Source: an uncultured Dokdonia sp.
Lineage (GTDB): Bacteria > Bacteroidota > Bacteroidia > Flavobacteriales > Flavobacteriaceae
DNA length: 64,000 nt
Reading direction: 5' to 3'
Assembly (NCBI RefSeq): GCF_947492815.1
Contig: NZ_CANLOB010000020.1
Span: 36,045 to 100,044 of the forward strand
Shown: positions 16,411-23,552 of the stretch, in pieces
Position numbering within the stretch: the first letter of the stretch is position 1
Layout: every line of letters starts with the position of its first letter
Notes under the pieces: generated by a model
Databases searched by the model: none
Seen by the model: the letters and a program-made list of their open reading frames with translations, nothing else
What the model was told of the DNA's origin: nothing
Program-made: the position numbers and the translations under genes

Positions 16411-18507
16411 TCATTTTTTAATCGTAAAGAAGAACGTCGTGCCTTTGTTTAATTCTGATGTTACCCAAATATTTCCCTTGTACAAATCAATGATTTTTTT
16501 AACGATGGAAAGTCCAATACCAGAAGAATCTTTGCTTTGTTTTAAAGAATTGAATATTTTAAAGATAGTATCGTAATATTTCTTATCAATCCCAATCCCA
16601 TTATCACTAACAGAAAACTGATGGTAGGATTTTTTGTCTTTATAGTCAATAATGATATGTCCTTTTTCTTTATCATTAAACTTAATAGCATTACTAATTA
16701 AGTTTTGAAAAACCTGTTGGAATTTTATCTTATCTCCTTTTATAATGGGTAAGCTGTTTGCAACTTCAATAGAGATGTTTTCTGGAACATATAATACCTG
16801 TTTTAAATCATTAATAAGTGTGTTTATATTTACTTCTTCAGATTCATCGGTAGTTGCTCCAATACTAGAATATTCTAAAATATCTGAGATTAATTGTTCC
16901 ATTTTTTCTAAGGTCATCTCGATAAGAGAGAAGTTTTTTAAGCTGGTTTCGTCAAGCTTTCCTTTATTATCTTCTTTGATCCAGGAAGTAAGCGCTTCTA
17001 TACTGCGTAGAGGAGATTTTAAGTCATGCGATACAATATGTGCATATTCCTGTAATTCATTATTACTCTTTTCTAGCTCTTTTAATAATGTTTTATTTTG
17101 ATTTTCTGCATTTTGTCGCTCGCGTATATTGATAGCACTTTTAAGTTGCATAGAAACAATGCTTGCTACATTTTGTAAAGTTTCAAGATGCTTTTGGGTG
17201 AAGTAATTTTTTTGACTGTGTTCCGAATCTATGATACCAATTACTTTATTATCACTAAGTATAGGTACAACAAGTTCTGAGTATCTTTTTATAGTGTCTG
17301 TAACATATCGTTTGTCAAGATCAGTATTTGCAATAAGTTCAGGTTTTCCAGTTACAGCAACAGTACCTACAATGCCTTCACCTATTTTTATAGACATTCT
17401 ATTAATAATAGTCCCATCTGTATTCATTTTTTCTCCATAAGCAGCTATCTGTTCTACAGTTGCTTTTTCTTGATCTACAATATAAATGACACAATCTTCT
17501 GTGTTTAAATAGTGAGCAATACTATTGGTAATTTCATGAGCTATTTCATAGATGTCTTCTTTTCCAAGAATTGATCTTGCTACCTCATTAATCATATTAA
17601 TAATTAATGATCTTTCTCTTTCCAAAGTGATGTCTTCAATAATAGCAACTTGATACTTTATATTACCAGACGAGTCTCTTACAGCACTTACATTGGTTTT
17701 AGCCCATAGTATAGAATTGTCTTTTTTCTTGTAACGTTTGTCTATTACAAAATTATCTATCTCACCTGTCTCCATTTTTGCAATATACTCTTTGGATAAA
17801 GGATAATCTTCTTTGACAGAAACCTCTTTTATAGTACGTTCTAAAAGTTCTTGTTTGGTATAACCTAAAGCTTTCTGAAAAGTTTCATTAGTACGTATAA
17901 TATCTGAGTGTTGCGTAAGAACAATTCCAAATGAAGAATTTTCTACAATTACATCCAACTCTTGACGTTGATCTTCAATTAATTTTTCAGTACGTTTTGC
18001 TTCAGTAATATCTCGCACAATTCCTTGTGCAGCAATTGGTTTTTTTTGCTTATCAAAAACGACACTTGCATTGATATGTACCCAGCGTACTCCTTTATTT
18101 CTTGTGTTGACGCGAGCCGTATAATTTGTAAAAGCCCCTTTGGTTCTAAGCTCATTAAAAGATTTCATGGCATACCCATAATCTTTATTATAGATAAGTG
18201 ATACAACATTGATTTTTTCCTTTTCAATATTATAACCAAAAAGATCGATAGCGGCGTCATTCATTTTGATGACATTGCCATTGAGATCCATGACTAAATA
18301 GGCATCATTTATATTTTCAAAAATACCTTGTAGTTGAGAGGTCTTTTCGTCTAAAAGATGTTCTAGCTTTTGATTGACATCTTTTAACTCTTGAGCAGTA
18401 TTATATAATTGAAGGGACTTCTCTTCTAGAATTTTTTCAGAAGCTTTTCGAGCAGCTTTTTCTCTTTTTAGTGCTCTTTGTAATATATCAATTTGTTCTT
18501 GACTCAT
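16411..18507 (-). CDS. H-NOX-associated sensor kinase (PAS-PAS-GAF-HisKA-HATPase)
   Basis: 698 aa, no membrane helices, hence cytoplasmic. Order: N-terminal coiled coil (1-58), PAS (about 60-170), PAS (about 180-300, with the GNIKYQVAIIEDIT PAC end), GAF (about 305-465), HisKA with phospho-acceptor His494 (HIVSHDLKSPLRS) and HATPase_c (NLISNAIKFN, VSDNGIGID, SSGIGLSIVKKI). Its start overlaps the H-NOX stop by 4 bases (ATGA). In known systems heme-bound H-NOX inhibits or activates the partner kinase when NO binds, so this kinase is the likely H-NOX target. The PAS and GAF domains may add further inputs. Confidence 0.9.
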   Translation of the reverse strand: MSQEQIDILQRALKREKAARKASEKILEEKSLQLYNTAQELKDVNQKLEHLLDEKTSQLQGIFENINDAYLVMDLNGNVIKMNDAAIDLFGYNIEKEKINVVSLIYNKDYGYAMKSFNELRTKGAFTNYTARVNTRNKGVRWVHINASVVFDKQKKPIAAQGIVRDITEAKRTEKLIEDQRQELDVIVENSSFGIVLTQHSDIIRTNETFQKALGYTKQELLERTIKEVSVKEDYPLSKEYIAKMETGEIDNFVIDKRYKKKDNSILWAKTNVSAVRDSSGNIKYQVAIIEDITLERERSLIINMINEVARSILGKEDIYEIAHEITNSIAHYLNTEDCVIYIVDQEKATVEQIAAYGEKMNTDGTIINRMSIKIGEGIVGTVAVTGKPELIANTDLDKRYVTDTIKRYSELVVPILSDNKVIGIIDSEHSQKNYFTQKHLETLQNVASIVSMQLKSAINIRERQNAENQNKTLLKELEKSNNELQEYAHIVSHDLKSPLRSIEALTSWIKEDNKGKLDETSLKNFSLIEMTLEKMEQLISDILEYSSIGATTDESEEVNINTLINDLKQVLYVPENISIEVANSLPIIKGDKIKFQQVFQNLISNAIKFNDKEKGHIIIDYKDKKSYHQFSVSDNGIGIDKKYYDTIFKIFNSLKQSKDSSGIGLSIVKKIIDLYKGNIWVTSELNKGTTFFFTIKK

Positions 18508-19046
18508 TCATTTTTGGTAATGATAAACTTCACCTCAGTACCATCTTCTTTTATTTTTTCTAAAGTGATAGTCGCTTTGGCATTAAAATGTTCAAATGTC
18601 TTATTCATTAACCCCAAGCCAAAATGATGCATTGCTCTATTAGACTTGTATATCATAACGAGTGAGTTTTCTGTTTTGCTTTCTACTAAAAAAGTAGGGA
18701 GCTCTGCATCTGGATATATTTTTCGTACCTCTACGTGAATATGATTTTCAATAGAAGCTAGCATTTCTATAGGATCTTTATAGGTGCTTAAAAGCCCAGG
18801 ATAACTATCTTCTAGTACGCTAAAGAAATGCTCTGCATATACTAATAACAAGTCATCTATCTCTATACCCGTATTCGTACTTAAGTTTTGAAGAAGCTGC
18901 AGCATTTCAGAAAATTTATACGTGCCAACTGAAGTATAGATACCTTCAGATTCTAATGTAGATTGTGAGATGATTTTATCAACCATTTCTAATCCAAACT
19001 TATCTTCTACAAGGTCTAAAAATTCTGTAAAAACAATTCCTTTCAT
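18504..19046 (-). CDS. H-NOX heme-based nitric oxide sensor
   Basis: 180 aa, the usual size of a stand-alone H-NOX domain. Diagnostic features: the N-terminal MKGIVFTEFLDLVEDKFG helix, the proximal heme ligand region ENHIHVEVRKIYPDAELP (His104 most likely, His102 possible), the conserved Pro117 and the heme-propionate motif Y-x-S-x-R (Tyr133, Ser135, Arg137 in IYKSNR). Bacterial H-NOX proteins bind NO with picomolar to nanomolar affinity and regulate a neighbouring kinase or cyclase. No distal-pocket Tyr for O2 binding is evident from the sequence alone. It is translationally coupled to the kinase gene downstream. Confidence 0.92.
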   Translation of the reverse strand: MKGIVFTEFLDLVEDKFGLEMVDKIISQSTLESEGIYTSVGTYKFSEMLQLLQNLSTNTGIEIDDLLLVYAEHFFSVLEDSYPGLLSTYKDPIEMLASIENHIHVEVRKIYPDAELPTFLVESKTENSLVMIYKSNRAMHHFGLGLMNKTFEHFNAKATITLEKIKEDGTEVKFIITKNE

Positions 19047-19460
19047 TTATGCTTTAATTAATTCGTTAACACTCCAATAGGCTAATAGCTTTTCAATTTT
19101 TGAAACATAATCATCATACTTTAAAGGCTTCAAAACATATCCAGCAATACCTATTTTATAGCACTCTAATAAATCCTTTCTATTATTGGAAGTGGTAAGT
19201 ACAATGGTAGGTAAATATTTTAAATTTGGATCGTTTTTTAAAATCTTTAAAAACTCAATTCCATTAATTTTAGGCATATTTAAATCTAATAAAATAATAT
19301 CGGGTAATGAGTTTCCTTCTTTTAATATAGAAAGTGCTTCTTCTCCGTTATTAGCTTCTATAATGTTATGGTTTAAGTTTAGGCTAGAAATCGTTCTATT
19401 TAATTTCATGATTTCTATCGTGTCATCTTCAATTAATAACACGTCAAGTAAGTTACTCAT
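19047..19460 (-). CDS. CheY-like single-domain response regulator
   Basis: The start is set at 19460 (MSNLLDVLLIEDD), giving 137 aa; an in-frame upstream start adds six residues not typical of the fold. Receiver residues: Glu11-Asp12-Asp13, phospho-acceptor Asp59 (IILLDLNMPKING), Thr in VLTTSN and Lys in VLKPLK. No output domain. First gene of the H-NOX operon; its stop adjoins the H-NOX start. It could accept phosphate from the kinase and pass it to the Hpt protein, or act as a phosphate sink or motility/surface effector. The start choice is supported by the LytTR site 85 bases upstream, a distance like those at 15111 and 19809. Confidence 0.88.
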   Translation of the reverse strand: MSNLLDVLLIEDDTIEIMKLNRTISSLNLNHNIIEANNGEEALSILKEGNSLPDIILLDLNMPKINGIEFLKILKNDPNLKYLPTIVLTTSNNRKDLLECYKIGIAGYVLKPLKYDDYVSKIEKLLAYWSVNELIKA

Positions 19461-19527
19461 AATGAGATAGTATATCAAATTTTAATTGAAAATAGTTCAA
19501 TTTTTATGGTTTACCCGTATGTTTCGT

Positions 19528-19809
19528 TTAATCTAAAGGTACTGTCGGTGAATAACCATTAAGTGTCGACGAATGGAATTGAATGTTTTGCTGCTTTTGA
19601 TAATGTGAACTATATTTTAAAACATTCATTTGAGCTTCCTGTTTTAATGCTTTGAATTTTTCCAAAAAACGCCAAGAACAGTCCTCTGTATAGGTTTGTT
19701 CTAATTGTATTTCAAAAAATAAGATAAATTCTAAGTGTCTTAAATGATAATTTAAGACATCATCTTTCTTATTTTTTTCTTCCCAACTTTTTGATACACA
19801 CAACTCCAT
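19528..19809 (-). CDS. Uncharacterised 93-aa protein
   Basis: Not recognised. A hydrophilic, helical, soluble protein rich in Lys/Gln/Glu with aromatic-rich stretches (LRHLEFILFFEIQLEQ); no signal peptide, membrane helix or known motif. The last residues (GYSPTVPLD) are encoded by DNA that also contains the H-NOX operon regulatory repeats. Its own promoter region holds the same paired repeat 77-106 bases before the ATG, which argues that it is a real gene in the same regulon. It may be a small adaptor of the NO response. Coding status is inferred from this and from an open frame with typical composition. Confidence 0.55.
   Translation of the reverse strand: MELCVSKSWEEKNKKDDVLNYHLRHLEFILFFEIQLEQTYTEDCSWRFLEKFKALKQEAQMNVLKYSSHYQKQQNIQFHSSTLNGYSPTVPLD
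19545..19574 (-). promoter_or_regulatory. LytTR-type paired 9-bp direct repeat, H-NOX operon promoter
   Basis: Gene-oriented copies ATTCGTCGA and ATTCACCGA start 21 bp apart, 85 bases before the first operon ATG. The site overlaps the last codons of the 93-aa gene upstream. Confidence 0.7.
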
Positions 19810-19885
19810 GACTTCATCATTATGGTATAAAATTAAACCACATTGATGGGCATTTATAAGATATTCTTTTAAACTAAAAAACCCT

Positions 19886-19915
19886 TAGATGAATAGCACG
19901 TATCTGTAGACGAGT
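19886..19915 (-). promoter_or_regulatory. LytTR-type paired 9-bp direct repeat, 93-aa gene promoter
   Basis: Gene-oriented copies ACTCGTCTA and ATTCATCTA start 21 bp apart, 77 bases before the ATG at 19809. A TATAAATG box begins about 29 bases downstream of the pair. Confidence 0.6.
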
Positions 19916-19934
19916 GGATTAGGAAAACGTGTAT

Positions 19935-20687
19935 TTATGTATTCATCCACGTTTTAAAGTTACTTGTTTTGGGCCTACTTACGATAAACTCTTGATCTCT
20001 TGGATTAGTTATGGTAAGCTTTACGCGATGATTAAAATAGGGATCTATCTTATGGATAGCTTCTTTAGCAACTATTTGACCTCTATTAATTCTATAAAAA
20101 TTGGTTTGATCTAGTGTGTTAAATAATTGATCTATTGTTTCATCAATGATATAACGCCTGTCTGAAGTAACGCCAAAAGTGATACTCTCTTCTGAGTATG
20201 CATATAAGAGGTCTGTAATTTTAATTTGAACAAAACCGTTGCCTTCTTTTACGAGTAAACCCGTTCTTGTTTGTGGAGCTTGAATACTTGTAAGAAGCTG
20301 TTGAAATATAGCAGGATCTACCGCGGCTGTTTGATTTGTTTTTTGAAATTTTTTCAATGCTATAGTTACATCTTCCTTCTGTATCGGTTTTAATAAATAG
20401 TCGATACTATTTACTTTAAATGCCTGAATAGCATATTGATCAAAAGCGGTAGTAAAAATAATAGGTGCTTCTACAGTTGTTTTTTGAAAGATCTCAAAAC
20501 TTAATCCATCAGCTAGTTGGATGTCCATAAATACTAAATCAGGCACTGAATTTTTCTCAAACCAGATTACGGCATCTTCTACCGTATCAATAATATCTAA
20601 TAATTGATACTCAAATGCACAAGCTTTCAGCATGTTCTGTAATTGGCTTGCTGCACGAGGTTCGTCTTCAATGATGAGTATTTGCAT
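19935..20687 (-). CDS. LytTR-family response regulator
   Basis: 250 aa. Receiver with EDE at 7-9 and phospho-acceptor Asp55 (LVFMDIQLADG); C-terminal LytTR domain from about residue 145 (GLLVKEGNGFVQIKITDLLY, FYRINRGQIVAKEAI). The start lies 2 bases after the stop of the LytS-like kinase gene, forming a canonical LytS/LytR pair. Its targets are unknown; the paired repeats nearby fit any LytTR protein, so cross-talk with the H-NOX LytTR regulator cannot be ruled out. Confidence 0.9.
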   Translation of the reverse strand: MQILIIEDEPRAASQLQNMLKACAFEYQLLDIIDTVEDAVIWFEKNSVPDLVFMDIQLADGLSFEIFQKTTVEAPIIFTTAFDQYAIQAFKVNSIDYLLKPIQKEDVTIALKKFQKTNQTAAVDPAIFQQLLTSIQAPQTRTGLLVKEGNGFVQIKITDLLYAYSEESITFGVTSDRRYIIDETIDQLFNTLDQTNFYRINRGQIVAKEAIHKIDPYFNHRVKLTITNPRDQEFIVSRPKTSNFKTWMNT

Positions 20688-20689
20688 AA

Positions 20690-21757
20690 TTATTGTTTTT
20701 GATCAGACATGTTTAATAGCGGGAGACGTACGGTAAAAAACTCTCCGTCATTTTTTATTTTGATAGGTTGGTTGGATATGAGTGCATAGCGTTTTTCAAT
20801 ATTTTTCAACCCTAACTTGGTCGAAGGTAGCTTTGTAGATTTTGCTTGCATTTTATTGGTTACACATACATGATCTTCCTTAATAAATACTTCAACAGTG
20901 AGTGGTTTAGATCTAGAAACCACATTATGTTTGATCGCGTTTTCTAGCAACAGTTGCATACTCATAGGCACCATCATTTTATTAAGGATGGCTTCTGGAA
21001 TGTTCCATTGTACTTGCAGGTTATCTCCAAAACGTTCTGATTGGATATGAATGTATGCTTGTGAAAACTTTAATTCATCTCTAAGTGAGATTAAATTCAC
21101 GTTTCCAGACTCTAGTATAAAGCGGTATACACCAGATAGCTTATCTACAAATTCTTTGGCTTCATCTTTTGAGTTTTGATCTATAATATCACGTAGGGTG
21201 TTGAGCGTGTTGAAGAAAAAATGAGGTTGCGCTTGATTACGTAAAGCATCTAATTGTGCTTGCACCATTACTTGTTTTGTCTGCTCTTCTTCTCTAATTA
21301 TTTTTTTAAGCATTGTATGATAATAAATTGCTTCATAAATGGCATGAATCATCACACTTATAATAACGATAGGCAAGAGCACTTTAAATCGCTCTGTGAT
21401 ATAATAATGGAAATCGTTAAAAAACGAACCAATGATCATACTTCCTATATAATCAATGAGAGGAACGGATATGATAATAAAAAAGAAAACAATCATAATA
21501 CGTTTCAGTGTATCCTGGAAGGACGTATATTTTTTACGTAAGTAGATGATCACATTACGCATAAAAAACCAATTACATAATGTAAAGAAGAGCGATATAA
21601 CCCAATTAATAACGATTTCAAAAAAAGGAGTGCCCTCAGAGTAATTACTAAAAAGATAATTGGTGACAATACTTAAAACTAGAATAGAAATTACCGCAAA
21701 CCAGAAGTCATTAAACCCTAAATATTTAATACGTTTTTCTTTGTTAAATAACTTCAT
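20690..21757 (-). CDS. LytS/YehU-type membrane histidine kinase
   Basis: 355 aa. Four membrane helices in residues 15-150, then the His_kinase (PF06580-type) core with phospho-acceptor His179 in QAQPHFFFNTLNTL. The ATPase domain carries LLLENAIKHNV and GLKNIEKRYAL. No extracytoplasmic sensor domain is seen, so it senses through the membrane part. Paired with the LytTR regulator gene immediately downstream. The upstream side ends in a composite palindromic repeat, which separates it from the membrane-protein pair at 22-23 kb. Confidence 0.9.
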   Translation of the reverse strand: MKLFNKEKRIKYLGFNDFWFAVISILVLSIVTNYLFSNYSEGTPFFEIVINWVISLFFTLCNWFFMRNVIIYLRKKYTSFQDTLKRIMIVFFFIIISVPLIDYIGSMIIGSFFNDFHYYITERFKVLLPIVIISVMIHAIYEAIYYHTMLKKIIREEEQTKQVMVQAQLDALRNQAQPHFFFNTLNTLRDIIDQNSKDEAKEFVDKLSGVYRFILESGNVNLISLRDELKFSQAYIHIQSERFGDNLQVQWNIPEAILNKMMVPMSMQLLLENAIKHNVVSRSKPLTVEVFIKEDHVCVTNKMQAKSTKLPSTKLGLKNIEKRYALISNQPIKIKNDGEFFTVRLPLLNMSDQKQ

Positions 21758-21787
21758 ATCGTTTTTAAATTCTATTCTTCTAATATT

Positions 21788-21871
21788 CGCTTTAACGCTA
21801 TGCTCTCCCTACGGTCGTGAACCTGCCTGCCGGCAGACAGGTCTCACGAGCTCGCTTTCGCGAAAGCGTAT
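21788..21871. repeat. Composite palindromic repeat element, full-length form
   Basis: Left arm CGCTTTAACGCTATGCTCTC, centre CCTGCCTGCCGGCAGACAGG, right arm with an exact GCTTTCGCGAAAGC at 21854-21867. Reverse orientation relative to the copy at 6468. Confidence 0.8.
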
Positions 21872-22011
21872 ACAACCAGCATTATATTTATTAATACTAT
21901 TATGAACCCATTGTGCATTTGATTCTATTTCTACTACTTGTTCCCCTACACTAAAGAATGAGAATATAGCATCTAAATCCACTCTATTTTTTCTAAATGC
22001 ACAACTCGTTA

Positions 22012-22815
22012 TTATGACAATTTTATAAATGGCATTCCTTGTTTGGCTTGATAGAATGTAAATCCAATCCACCCAGCAAATAAGAGTCCGAAAACAACGA
22101 CCCCAATCACTTGGTTTCGAGAGGTTGTATTCCATTTTTTGGAGAGCCATACTGCGAATAACGGTATTATTTGTATGCTATGCAATCCAAAAAAATGTGC
22201 AACTCTTAAGTCTCCTGCAACCGTACTCCAGTTTAAGATAGGTAATCCTGCCCCACCATCAGCTACACCTACAGTATGTGCTACTTGACTGATCATTTGA
22301 CCACCTATCCAGCTTCCTACTACGATAATGATCCACCCCATGAGGATAGCCCATTGTACAGGTCTTGATGTTTTTAATCGCAGTCTTAAAGTCTCAATAA
22401 TAAAGAATACCATAATCAAAACATTGATTCCTATTAAGATTCCCATAGCTGCAAAGAGCATTCCGTCAAAAGCAGAAGACATGTTATAGTGAGACTGTAC
22501 ACCACGTGCTGCTTGATATATAATAATGCCAATTTCTAATAGTAAGGTCCATGAAGTGATATTATTAATGATGTTCTTTTTCCTTGTAGAAAAAGGATAT
22601 AAGGTAATGAGATATCCAAATGTGAAAATATAAATCGCTCCAGAAATGGTAAACTTTAAAGGTTTGATCCAAACATTAATTCCCATTAATGTTCTGTCAT
22701 CTACTAGGAGACCAATGATACACCCTATTGCCATGAGCAGATGTAGTATGACAATTCCGTATAGAATAGGGCTTGATTTTTTTACAATGCCAATGATGTT
22801 TTTGATGCTTTTCAT
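22012..22815 (-). CDS. Seven-helix integral membrane protein, unknown
   Basis: 267 aa with about seven predicted membrane helices. Conserved-looking polar motifs lie in and between helices: NVWIKPLKFTIS, ARGVQSHYN, and VGVADGGAGLPILNWSTVAGDLRVAHFFGLH with several possible ligands (Asp, His, Asn). It overlaps the ABA4-like gene by 4 bases and is clearly cotranscribed. No named function is recognised. The His-rich C-terminal loop could bind metal or a cofactor, but that is speculation. Confidence 0.7.
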   Translation of the reverse strand: MKSIKNIIGIVKKSSPILYGIVILHLLMAIGCIIGLLVDDRTLMGINVWIKPLKFTISGAIYIFTFGYLITLYPFSTRKKNIINNITSWTLLLEIGIIIYQAARGVQSHYNMSSAFDGMLFAAMGILIGINVLIMVFFIIETLRLRLKTSRPVQWAILMGWIIIVVGSWIGGQMISQVAHTVGVADGGAGLPILNWSTVAGDLRVAHFFGLHSIQIIPLFAVWLSKKWNTTSRNQVIGVVVFGLLFAGWIGFTFYQAKQGMPFIKLS

Positions 22816-23234
22816 GATTTCTTACGTTTTATAGCTCTTAGTATCATAAAGGCAAGGAACCCTATAGGACCTAGCATAAATGTCCCGAAAAGACACGGAG
22901 CCATGAGTAGTTGATGAATTTGTATTTTTTTGTTTTGATCTAACATCCACATACCTACCACAAGATCAAAAGCGAGATAGTGTACCCAACCTGCGAGTAC
23001 AGCATGTTCTTCTGTAAATAAGGCCATGACCGATTGGAGACTTCCAAAATCTGGTGCGCCACCTATTTGCATTGCTTTAAAAATATATATAGCATATATA
23101 GCTGATAAGGCTAGAGGAATCACTTTAAAATCAATTAAGAATCGGGTGACTTTCCATTTGGGTAGTACGATCATTAATATCCACATGGGCATGGTGATCA
23201 TTCCTGCTATCGAAAAAACTTCTGTGGGTGTCAT
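22812..23234 (-). CDS. ABA4-like integral membrane protein (DUF4281 type)
   Basis: 140 aa, four membrane helices. The segment LAGWVHYLAFDLVVGMWM and the end PCLFGTFMLGPIGFLAFMILR match the ABA4-like family, named after a plant neoxanthin-synthesis protein; bacterial members are uncharacterised. It forms a translationally coupled pair with the downstream seven-helix protein. A carotenoid link is only suggested by the plant homolog; no carotenoid genes are in the window. Confidence 0.75.
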   Translation of the reverse strand: MTPTEVFSIAGMITMPMWILMIVLPKWKVTRFLIDFKVIPLALSAIYAIYIFKAMQIGGAPDFGSLQSVMALFTEEHAVLAGWVHYLAFDLVVGMWMLDQNKKIQIHQLLMAPCLFGTFMLGPIGFLAFMILRAIKRKKS

Positions 23235-23333
23235 GGTTGTTCGTTTTAAATTGATAGGTCAAAGATGTGATTCTTATACAGAAATAGAAAAGTGATTTTG
23301 CTCAATTGTCGTTAATGACTTTTGAATTGTAAT

Positions 23334-23416
23334 GTACGCTTTAACACTTTGCTCTTCCTTTGGTCGTGAACCTGCCGGCAGGCAGGTCTCGCAGGCTCGA
23401 TTTCGCGAAAGCGTAC
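23334..23416. repeat. Composite palindromic repeat element
   Basis: Same arrangement as at 21788: GTACGCTTTAACACTTTGCT arm, CCTGCCGGCAGGCAGG centre and a one-mismatch palindrome copy GATTTCGCGAAAGC at 23399-23412. Confidence 0.75.
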
Positions 23417-23459
23417 AAATGTATAATAGAAATAAAGACTAGAGACGCAAATGATATCC

Positions 23460-23522
23460 GTTCGAGCGCAGTTGAAAACTACAATAAATGAATAGCTGAT
23501 GATAGTTCTCGACTGCGCTCGA
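23460..23522. repeat. Long inverted repeat with GAGCGCAGT(C/T)GA arms
   Basis: Arms GTTCGAGCGCAGTTGAAAAC and its near-complement GTTCTCGACTGCGCTCGAAC flank about 22 bases. This GAGCGCAGTCGA-type stem-loop is a common intergenic repeat in Flavobacteriaceae. It follows the end of the cytochrome operon and may act as a transcript end. Confidence 0.75.
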
Positions 23523-23552
23523 ACAGACAAAATGAATGTTCTTGTTTATTGC

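Noticed and set aside
22812..23234. ABA4-like gene taken as evidence of a carotenoid pathway here
   Set aside because: No other carotenoid gene is present in the window; family naming from plants is not enough.
23460..23522. Inverted repeat considered as an insertion-sequence end pair
   Set aside because: Arms are only 63 bases apart with no transposase; it is a known type of flavobacterial intergenic stem-loop.
23312..23530. 72-codon minus-strand frame
   Set aside because: Made of the composite repeat and the GAGCGCAGT inverted repeat rather than a gene.
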